The position numbers and the translations under genes are program-made. Under the pieces are notes generated by a model. That model did no database searches. It was not told the origin of the DNA and saw only the letters and a program-made list of their open reading frames with translations. 64,000 bases of DNA from Gimesia sp. (GTDB lineage: Bacteria; Planctomycetota; Planctomycetia; Planctomycetales; Planctomycetaceae): NCBI GenBank assembly GCA_002706765.1, contig PAJV01000049.1, positions 106,416 to 170,415 of the forward strand, in the 5' to 3' direction. This document shows, piece after piece, positions 1 to 12,000 of this stretch. Each line of letters starts with the position of its first letter. Within the stretch, counting starts at the first letter, position 1.

Positions 1-1
1 A

Positions 2-3000
2 GCCTATTATGATACCGACGAGCCGGAGTTTAAATCGCGAGTGGCGAATGGAACCGCTCCGCCTAATCCCGATGGACCATTTCCTACCACTTCTTCAGAT
101 AGAAGGCGAAATGCTCAACGTGTGGCGTCGCGAACCAATTTAAATCCATCGTCCGGACCTAACTTGGGACCGCTCACGGGAGGTGTTCTTGATGCAAGGA
201 TCGATTTCCCAGGGGAACCTATTATAGTTACTACCGATGCTCCACATAATTTAATCAGCGGTGTAACAGTTGAAATTACTGGTGCTTATACAGATGAAGT
301 TGGGTTTTATAACAACAGCTTGAGTGCATTAAATGGGGTATTTACTATTACGGTAGTCAGTACTACCAGTTTTGTGTTGAACAGCACAGAAGGGGTTGAT
401 CTGGGAGACTATTTATTCGGCGGCACCTGGTCTGTAAGCAATATCAATAATGGACCAATAAGGCGTGATTCATTCCTGTATGACGGAATGGGAGTCAGTA
501 CCTTCCGAATTGCCCAGGGCTTTGATGGTGTTAATGGTTCAACCTTTGGCTCCGGTGGATTTCAAGAAGGGGATTCATTTTTTGACGAAATCAGATACGC
601 GAGTCCAGTTCCAGGAGAATTAAGCTACAACTGGGATATCTGGACTCCTGATGAAGACACCTTTTTAAAGCCTGAAACGTTTACCTTCCTGACGGCCGAT
701 ATTTCGGTTGCTGCGACTGATCCGACTGATGATACGAATGTCGGTGATTTCATCATTTCGTTTACCGAAGATGTGGCGGGAGTCGATATTAACGACTTTA
801 CCCTGTTCCGTAATAATATCGATATCACCAGCCAGTTAACCTCCGGTATGCTCACGCAGATGGATCTCCGGACTTTCAGGCTGAATATCGATTCGATTCT
901 CGGAGCTGAAGGAGATGGCGAGTACGAGTTACGATTAGTTAATAATAATACAATCTCGGATGCCAAGTATATTGACCCATTTTCTCCCATATCTGGCAAT
1001 ACTCCCAGTAACTACCTGATGTTCGGTGATGTCGAGCGGTTTACCATTGATACGTATGCTCCGACGGTCGAGATTGAGAATGTCTCTCCTGATCCCCGCA
1101 GTGCGGCGGTGGGTGAGTTGATTGTCAACTTCTCGGAAGATGTGACCGGCGTTGATCTGAGTGATTTCGTTCTGACGCGCGACGGGGTTAATGTTACGGG
1201 CGTCGTCGGTGGGAATCTGTCTTCGACTCCTGCGACTTTGACACAGGTCACAGGCAGCCAGTTTGTACTGGACCTCAGTAAGGTGACCAGCCTGTCTGGA
1301 ACATATACCCTGTCGATCAATACGGCTGCTTCCTCGTCTATTATCGATTCCGCAGGGAATGCCCTGACTGCGACAGGCAGTGAAACCTGGGTGAATGATA
1401 CCCTGTCACCCACGGGGTCCTTTCAGTCTGTGAGCGATGGCGATGTCGACAGTGTGGATTTTACTTTCCAGGAAGCAGTCACCGGTGTGGATGTCTCTGA
1501 TTTTGAGCTATACAGAAATGGTACTCTCGTTACGGGAGGAGTATTGAGTGTTGACGGATCACCGGGGGATTTGAATTATACGGTCAATCTTGATTCTGCT
1601 CTGACCGGCTTGAACGGCGTTTATACACTTGTGTTCCTGTCAGGAGAGTCGGAAGTTACCGACGCCTCAGGCAATACAGCCGCCAGTTCTACTGATGCGA
1701 AATGGAATAACGGAACCGATTTTACTGCTCCTACTGCCGGAATTCAGGACGTGTCACCGGATGGTTCTGCATTAGATGCAGGGACAACGGATATTGAAGT
1801 CTTGATCAACTTCTCTGAACCTGTCACTGGCCTCTTCGACGATGACGGTAGTGTCCCTGTCAGTTTTTATACCAACTTCGAGTTGATTTTTGATGATGGC
1901 AGCGGTCCGCAAACTATTGATATCCCCGTAGGTTCGCTGACCGGTTCAGGATCATTTTATACCCTTAACCTGAGCTCTTTGATTCCGACTTACGGCGATG
2001 GGCTGTATACCCTGAATCTGCTTGGCAACACTGGTACGATTGAAGATCTAGCCGGAAACGTCTTCAAGGCAGGTGCCACTGATACATGGCGAATTGGTGA
2101 TCCTGTGCTGGGGGCCTCGATTGAAGATATTCCGCCGACGATTCTGACCAATGCGGGTCAGGTATCGATTAGTTTTGATGATGGAATCAATCCTGTGAAT
2201 GTGAGCGGAGTCACAGTCAATGATTTCCGACTGATGCTCAATGGACAGGCCATCGATCTGGTAGCAGCCGGCGTCACACTGACTCCTGGCGTGGGGCCTG
2301 CTTCTTCGTATTCCCTTGATTTAACTTACGTTACCCAGGTGGCTGGTACTTACGAGCTGACACTGGTTGCTGCAGGTTCCGGAATTACAGGTGGCGGTAA
2401 TCCACTTTTGGCCAATGTTTCCCATTCCTGGGTAAATAGCTCTACCATTGATTTAACTGGTGGAACCCCTGTCTTCTCAGACGGAGTGGATACGACTGCC
2501 GGTGACGGTATCGTCGGAGATGGTACTTCAGGAACTGAAACATTGCGTGCAGCAATTCAGGAAGCGAATGCGCTGCTTGGTTCAAACGTGATTGAACTGG
2601 CAGCAGGTACCTATTTTCTGGGTATCGGGGGCATCGACGAAGATCAGTCTGCCACTGGCGACCTGGATATTCGCGACAACCTGACGATTCGTGGTCAGGG
2701 TGTGGGAGTCACCATCATCGATGGTGCAGAACTGGATCGTATCTTCCAGATCTTTGCCGGCGTCACCTTGAATCTGGAAAACCTGACCATTCAAAATGGT
2801 AAACTGACAGGCAGCGACGATGGTGCCGGTATCCGCAATAGTGGCACGACCACTTTAACGAACGTAGAAGTCACAGGAAACGTAGCAGAAGACAGTGCCG
2901 GTGGTATCAATAACACCGGGTTGATCGTCATCGTTGACAGTACGATTTCCAATAATACAGCGGGCGGCGGCGGTGGTGGTTTGCGAAATACGGGAACCAT

Positions 3001-6000
3001 GCAAATCTCACGCAGCACAATCAGTGGAAATACCACAGCCCGTGATGGTGGTGCGTTGTTCAATGCGGGCATCGGAACCGTGACTGTTTCGAACTCGACC
3101 TTCTCAGGGAACTCTTCTGATCGAAGTGGTGGAGCGATCCGCAATACAGCGACATTGAATGCTACCAACAACACGATGACATTGAACGATGCCGGGACAA
3201 CCGGTGGTGCCGTTTCCAACAGCGGAACAGCTGTAATTCAGAATAACCTGATTATTGGAAACACAGCGACCACCAATCCGGAACTGGATGGAAACTACAG
3301 CAGTCTGGGAGGCAACCTGACCGGCCTGGTTGGGTCGGCAACCGGTTTTGGAGCTGGCGATATCATAGATGTGGCAGACCCCACACCTGTGCTGGATTTC
3401 AATCTGGCCGACAATGGTGGTCCCACCCTTACCCACGCGTTGCTGCTGGGCAGTATCGCCATCGATTCCGGGATCAATATCAATACTGCTGCTCAGGAAC
3501 AGCGGGGCTCAAGCCGTATCCTGGGAACGAACGTTGATATCGGGGCTGTCGAATTTGGTACATTCTTTGTGAACAGCACCGAAGATACCGTAGATATCAA
3601 TCCCGGTGATGGCATTGTCGCGGATGCCAACGGGAATATCACCTTACGTGCCGCAATCATGGAAGCGAATGCCCTGGCAGGTGATTCCGTTATTATTCTG
3701 GGGGCAGGTGTCTATGACCTGACTTTACTTGGTTCCGATGAAAACTCATCTCTGACGGGTGACCTGGATATTACCGATACAACAGGCAGCCTGACGATTC
3801 TCGGTGCGGGAAGCGGGCAGACAATTATCAATGCAGCCAGCCTCACGGATGAACGTGACCGTGTCTTTGATATCTTCTCTGGTGCTGACCTCACCCTGCA
3901 GGGTGTCAAGATTACCGGTGGTAATGTGATCGGCGGAAGCGGTGGTGGTATCCGCAACGTGGGTACGCTGACACTCGTCAACTCACTGGTAGACGGCAAT
4001 GCCGCTGAAATCGACGGTGGTGGTATTCTGAACGGCCAGCTTGGTCTGCAGGGGACCCTGATTCTGACCAATAGCGATGTCACCAATAACAGTGCCGTCG
4101 ACGGTGGTGGTATCTTCAATAACGATCAGTCAGTCATTTCCATTGTGGATTCTGAGATCTCCGGCAATATCGCTTCCAGCGATGGTGGTGGTATCTTCAA
4201 CGACCTGCAGGCGACTGTCGATATTCTCCGCAGTTCGGTTTCCGGAAATACGTCTACTGAAGACGGTGGCGGTATCTACAACAATGATCTGGCAAGCATG
4301 ACGATCACTGACAGTAAAGTGAATAACAATACGGCTGACCAGGGGGGTGGTATCTTCAACGAAGAAGCCGCTTCGCTGACGATCGTCCGGACCACGGTAT
4401 CTGGAAATACGGCGACCCAGGATGGTGGTGGTATCTATAACGATGAGGGTGAGGTCTCATTGAATCAGGTTTCCGTCCTGCTGAATACCGCTGCTTTTGA
4501 CGGCGGTGGTCTGTATAACGCTTCCGCAGGAGAGGTCACGATCACCGGTGGTATGTTTGATGATAACTCCGCAGACCGCGATGGGGGGGCGATTGCCAAC
4601 TTCGGCGTCAGCCTGTCATTGAACGGAACAATCATTCGTGACAGTGAAGCTGTCAGAAATGGTGGCGGCCTGTTCAATGATCAGGAAGAGGGTGCGGTAA
4701 CTCTCTTTAATACCTCCTTCATTAACAACGAAGCTGTCTCCGGTGGTGCCATCTATAACCAGGAGCTGGGAGTCATCAACCTGGATCTTTCCGATCTGTT
4801 GAACAACACGGCCAGCTTAAATGGTGGTGGTATCTTCAATACGGCAGAAGCTACTGTCAACGTAGAGCGAACTACCGTTGATGGAAACCTCGCTCAGTCT
4901 GGAGCCGGTATTTTCAATGAAGACATCGCTCAGTTGAACCTGGTCAACAGCACCGTTTCCAATAACGTCGCGACCAATAATGGCGGCGGGTTGTATAATA
5001 ACTCGCTGGTACTTGCCAATATTGTGAATGCCACCATTTCAGGGAACGAAGCTCTTAATGGTGCCGGGATTTATAACAGTGATGAAGGTACGATGGAAAT
5101 CACCAACGCGACTGTCTTCGGCAACGCGGCAACGACCGGCGGTGGTATTTTCAATGACACGGATGGATTTGTCAGCGTGGCAAATACGATCATTGCCGGT
5201 AATAGTGCAACATCGCCTGGTCCCGATGTGACGGGGGCTTTTCACTCTCGAGGAAACAACCTGATTGGTGTGCAAGGTGTTTCAACTGGCTTCACAAACA
5301 ACGTTCAGGCTGACCAGGTCGGTACATTTGGAACACCTGTCAGTGCAGGACTGGGAGCGTTGCAGGATAATGGCGGTGCGACTTTCACCCACGAACTGCT
5401 GGGGGGAAGCCTGGCGCGTGATGCCGGTAACAACTTCTACGCACCCACAGACGATCAACGCGGTTTCGCCCGTCTGTTCGATGGTGACGGAAATGGATCG
5501 CTGGTTGTGGATATCGGGGCATTCGAATCTGGTTACATTGTCACCAGTTTTGCAGACTCAGTCGATGCAGTACCCGGCGATGGAGTCAGTGTCGATGCTC
5601 AGGGTCGCAGTACTCTGCGTGCCGCAATTATTGAAGCCAACGCACGTGTTGGAGCCGACACCATTCTCTTGGGAACCGGCACTTATACGCTGTCTCTGTT
5701 CGGCCTGGGTGAAAACGGCTCCCTGTTAGGCGACCTGGACATTACCGACGACTTGACCATTATCGGTGCGGGATCGGATCGCACCTTTATCGATGCCGAC
5801 TTTCTGGACCGTATCTTCCATATCTTCGCGAACATCAATGTTTCCATTCGCGGCGTAACGCTGGTCAATGGAAATGTGACGCGCGTGGAAGACGGTGGTG
5901 CGATTCTGAACTTTGGTAACCTGACACTGGAAGATGTGACGATTGAGAACAGTCTCGCCAATCGTGGCGGTGCCCTGTTCAACAATGGGATTGTCACCAT

Positions 6001-9000
6001 GACGGACAGCTGGTTCCATACCAATACCGCGATTGCTGACGGGGGAGCCATTTATAACAGTGATGCGGGAACTGCGACCATCAGCTTGACCACGATTGAA
6101 GGCAACAATGCTGAAAATGGTGGCGGTATCTTCAACTCCACAGGAGGAACGCTGGAAATTATCGACACCACAATCGACAACAATACAGCGACGGTTGCCG
6201 GTGGTGGTGTCTTCACTTCGAATGAAGCGGCTGTGGGGAATGGTGAAGGGAACGCATCTTCTTCCACGGGAGCTCAGTATCAGGGTGAGGTCGTGGTAGT
6301 AGAAGAGTATGTAGAACATGCTATTCCCAAATATGAAAACGATGGCCAGGAAGCTGCCCTCCTGAGTGAAGCTCCACCATTTCCAGTCGGCGACACGTTC
6401 AACCTGAGTTCGCTGCCCGGGGCCAGCCACACGATTTATCTCGATTTCGATGGCCACACGACAACCGGCACACAGTGGAACACCGCATTCGGTACCATTG
6501 TCACTCCTGCTTATGATACTGACGGCAACGTCGGGTCATTCAGCCTGGCCGAAATCGAAGTGATTCAACGCACCTGGCTGCGGGTCGCTGAGGACTTTGC
6601 TCCGTTTAATATCAATGTTACAACCGCGGCGCCGCCAGTCAGCGATCTGATCAGGACCGATGCCTCGGATTCCCGCTGGGGCATACGTGTCGTTATTGGT
6701 GAGAACACCTGGTACAACCTTGCCGGGGGTGTAGCATATGTCGGTTCGTTCAACGACAACCTCGACACACCAACCTACGTATTTAACACAAGTCTGATTG
6801 GTGTTGCCGAAGCGGTCAGTCACGAAGTGGGACACACGCTGGGACTGGTTCATGATGGTACGTCAACCGAGGAATACTACGCGGGTCATGGCGGCGGTCC
6901 AACGGGCTGGGCACCGATCATGGGGGTTGGTTATAATCAGGATCTGGTCCAGTGGAGCAGTGGTGAATACGCCGACGCCGACAACAACGAAGACGATCTG
7001 AATATCATCACAACCCAGAACGGATTTGGTTATCGGCTCGATGATCATGGTAACAGCACTGGCACCGCGTCAAATGTCACCGGTGGCATGGCTTCCGGAA
7101 TCGTCGAGCGAAACACGGATGTGGACTATTTCCAGTTCACAACCACGGGGGGTAATGTCACCATCGATCCATTCTTCGAGAGCCCCAACCTCGACATTCT
7201 TGCGATATTATACGATTCCAGTGGAGCGCAGATTCAAACGAGCAATCCAACTGGTGCTCTCAATGCGTCTTTCACCGGACTGGCAGCCGGCACCTACTTC
7301 GTGTCCATCGAAGGGACAGGTGAAGGTAGCGTTTCGGGAACGGGTTACTCAGATTACGGAAGCCTGGGGCAGTATACAGTGATGGTGACTGGCCAGCCCC
7401 CAACAGTGGATGGCGTCGGTAACGTGACGATTTCCAACAGTACCATTTCGAATAACTTCGCCGGTACGCGTGGTGGTGGTTTATTGAATGAAGCCACCAT
7501 CGATATTTCCAATGTGACCTTCTCCGGCAACGAAGCCGGCAAAGAAGGGGGTGCGATTCATAACACCGGCGACATGACCGTCAACAATACCACGATTTAC
7601 GATAACTTTACTGAAGGGACTGGCGGCGGTATTTATTCTGTCGCAGATACCGCCAGTGTGAGTATCAGGAATACAATCGTGGCTGGCAACAATGCTCTGG
7701 TCGGCGGATTTGACCTGGCGGGTACAATTACTTCGCTGGGACATAACCTGATTGGAACCGGAACGTCAGCAACCGGAGTGATTGACGGTTTCAACGGAGA
7801 TATCGTGGGAACGAATGCGCAACGCATCGATCCTGCTCTCAGCATTCTGCAGGATAATGGCGGCCCGACTCAGACGCATGCGTTACTGGCAGGCAGCCGG
7901 GCGATTGATGCCGGCGACAATACCGATGGCGTCTCCATTGACCAGCGTGGTGCCACACGGCCCACCGATACTACCAGCGACATTGGTGCCTTTGAAATCG
8001 TTACGCCGACAATCAGTATCTCTGACGTCAGCCAGCTCGAAACCAATTCCGGCACAACCGTGTTCCAGATTGTCGTATCCCTGTCCAATGCGAATGTGGA
8101 TGAAGTGACCGTTGATTATGAAACTTCCAATGGTACAGCGACGGCAGGCGTTGATTACGCATTCACGACAGGCAGAGTCACATTCTCTCCTGGTGAGACC
8201 ACCCAGATTATTGAAGTAGTTGTCAACGGCGATACCACGGTGGAAGATCATGAGACCTTCTTCGTCAATCTGTTTAATTCTGCCGGAGCGATTATCGGAA
8301 ATGCTCAATCTATAGGGACTATTCAGAACGACGAAGCAAACCTCACAATCAGCGATGCATTCGTTGAAGAAGGTCCTCAGGGCGTCAATACCAACATGAA
8401 CTTTACCGTATCACTCTCGAATCCGCTGACTGAGATTGTCGAAGTTGATGTGGCATCGCTGATTTCAGGGGCTGGTCTTAATTTTGCAGATGCGAATGAT
8501 TTCATCGCATCGACTCAAACCATTACATTCAATCCCGGTGAGACGACCAAGACAGTTTCTGTGCAGATCATTGGTGATTCTGTGATTGAGAACGATGAAA
8601 TCTTCGATGTCACACTTTCGAATGTGCAGGTGGGAGGAAGCATTACCGTCAATGAAACCGATATGCTTGCTGAAGGAGAAATCCGGAACGACGACAAGGC
8701 ATTATTATCCATCAGTGATGTAACACTGACAGAAGATTATGATGGCGGCCCTACCACAACCTTTACATTCACTGTTTCTTTGTCTCAGGGCTCCAGTGAT
8801 ATCGTTGAGTTCGATATCGAAACTCTGGACGGTCCTCTGGTTGGAGGGGCAACGCTCGCTGATGGGGATTATGACTATAAGCAATTGCATGTGACGTTTG
8901 CTTCTGGTCAGTTAAGTGAGACCTTTAGTGTTACCGTGAATAACGATATGGTGAACGAAGGGGTTGAAACATTCTACGTCGAGCTTAGCAATGCCTTGAA

Positions 9001-12000
9001 TGCTAATATTCTAGATGGAGTTGGAGTCGGGACGATTGTTGACAATGGAATCGTCGTCGACACGTTAGACGATGTCGTTGATGCTGGTGATACTGTCACC
9101 TCACTGCGTGAAGCCATAAATCAGGCCAATGCAAATCCAGGTATTGATAATATCATCCTGTTACCTGGCACCTATGATATGGATATCGCCGGTACGAATG
9201 AAAATAATAACGCGTCCGGTGACTTTGATATTCTCGACGAATTGAATATCTTTGGACAGGGTTCCGGAACGACGATCATTGATGCTGATAATCTCGATCG
9301 TATCTTCCATACTGGAGGCGGGGTCTCGCTGAGCCTGTCAAATATGTCGTTGATTAACGGTGATGCTGATGATGGCGGTGCCATTTTTGCCGAGGGCGAT
9401 ACAACCCTCAATCAGGTTATCTTCCAGGGTAACAATGCTGACTTCCTGGGGGGAGCGATCGTCAGTGCCGGGGATCTGGATATTACCGATGCCCAGTTCC
9501 TGAATAACCATGCCGGTTTCCAGGGGGGAGCCCTCTATCAGTATACAGATACTGCAACAGTAGAACGGACCACCTTCTCTGGTAACTCTTCGGATGGACG
9601 TGCGGGAGCCGTGTATGTTGCCAGCGGTGCCAGCTTTGATGTTTCGCAGTCACTCTTCTATCTGAATGACGCGGGAAGCCGTGGCGGTGCGATCTACAAC
9701 GAAGGCACAATCACTTCGACCAACGTCACCTACTCTGAAAACCATGCGGGATCTCGTGGTGGAGCGATCTTCAATACGGGGACGTTAAGCCTGTTGAACA
9801 ATACATTGACCCTGAATACGGCAGATCAGAGTGGCGGGGGCATTTCGAATGATTCCGCTGTCAATGCGAGTGCAACGGTAACTTTGACAAACACCATCGT
9901 TGCCGGAAATATCGGCTTCCTTGGAAATCCTGACCTGGGTGGCGACTATGTCACATTAACCAGCTTTAATAACCTGATCGGCGATATCGGGGCAGCAACC
10001 GGACTGACCAATGGCGAGAATGGAAACATTATTGGTACCCTGGCAGCACCCGTTGATCCGAAACTGGGAATCCTGCTGGACAATGGTGGTCCTACCAGAA
10101 CCCATTCACTGCTGTTTGGCAGCCAGGCAATTGATGCCGGCCTGAATGGATCTGCTCCTACTGTGGACCAGAGAGGCGAGGCTCGACCTGCAGATGGAGA
10201 CTTGAGTGGAACAGCAACGGTCGATATTGGTGCCATTGAACTGCAGTCTCCTCCTCCAGCACCTCTGTTTGGATCAGGCGGCGATTCTTCGATTGCTGAT
10301 GAAAATACGAATATTCAGATTTCCGTTGTGAAACAGAAAACCGCTGTTTCCAGTAATGGCCATACAGCCGCTTTGCCTGGTAATGCAGACTGGCTGCAGG
10401 AATGGGATTCATTCTGGGTTGAAGTCTGGGTTGATACTGCCAGTGGATTCGGCATCACCGATGTCCTGACCGATATAGCCTATAATGGTGCTTACTTCAC
10501 GGCAACTACCGTTGAATTTGGTTCCAACTTTACCTTCAACAGAACGGCTGTGATTGACGATGCCACCGGCGTGGTCCGCAATCTGGGAGGCAGCACATCA
10601 GCAGCGAATGTTGGTGGAACCGGTTATGCCCTGCTGGCACGTATTAAATTCGAGTCACTGGCAGGGGATCAGGTGGAAGTCGATCCTGCGGATCTGACGA
10701 TTGAGCCACTGCAACTGGGACTTGATGTTCAGAATACGCAAATTGATATTTCGGGAATCGGCGAAGTCACTGTGAATGTCGGAGCACTCCCGGAAACGGA
10801 CCTGTATCCGGTGATTTATGATATCGATGATAATAATGCGATCGATTATCGTGATTTGATCTTCTTCACCTCTGCTTACAACCAGAACGTATTCAACGCG
10901 ACTTCACCTTATGCGTCTGCTCTGGACTTTGATAAGAGTGGTAAGGTTGATTATCGCGACCTGATTTCTCTGGCTGGTAACTACGGCAAGAGGAAGGGGG
11001 GAAATACTCAAGTCAACTTCCCCGCTAACTTCGGTCAGAAATGGGTTGGTAATCAACTGGAAGTGGCCAGTGGTGATGACAGCGTTGATCAGGTGATCGA
11101 GGCTGCCCTTGATACCTGGGAAACGGCCCTCGGCGTTGAGGACCTGGATGTGCAGGTTATCGTGCACGATTTCGGAACTGCTCAGCTGGGATCCGGACAG
11201 TCGACAGTTTACAATGTCGATGGTATTCCAGTTGGAGGTCGCGTCGTAATTGATGATGATGCCAATGGTTTAGGCTGGCACGTTGATGTGACCGATCTGC
11301 CTGCCGGCGGTGCCTATGACCTGTATACGGTATTATTACACGAAATTGGACACGTACTTGGATTTACACGTTACTTCAGTGGTTTTGGAAGCCTCGTGGA
11401 AGAGATTGGTGGTGAACTGGTATTTGTCGGTTCTGACTTTACCGTAAACCTGGATTCTACGGGTCTGCATGTCGAAGATCCTGCATTCGCAGATGATCTG
11501 ATGAGTGATACGCTTGATCCTGGTATCCGCAAATCAATTTCTGCCATGAACGTGCAGATGTTGCTCGAATCCTACGCCAGTGCTCAGGGAACATCCGGCA
11601 GTGGTGGTGCAGCTCCCATCTTCGGCACCAATCAGGTACCCGTTGAAGAAATAGCAGAACCTGTTTTGATTCAAAGTCAGGAAGCAGCTCAGACGTTTAT
11701 GGAACAGTCTTCCATGAGCCTGGTCGCTCCCGCTGTCATCAAGTTGACTGAAGAAGAAGATACGAATGCTGGAATTCAGCAGACAGCTACTTTCGATGTC
11801 TTTCAGCCATCGGTCTTCTCAGATCAGCAGGTGGCCGACGAGATCGAACTGGATACAAGCCTGTTTGAAGACCTGTATTCCTCATCCGAATTTGAAGACG
11901 CGTTGATGGATTCTGATACCGATGATCGTCAACTGGTCTTCGCCCATGCAGAAAATGATTCTGAATGGACTCTGGTTGATGACCTTGATGGAGAGCAGGA

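Noticed and set aside
5726-6457. 243-codon minus-strand open frame inside the giant protein gene
   Set aside because: Antisense to repeat-rich coding sequence; the product has no domain.
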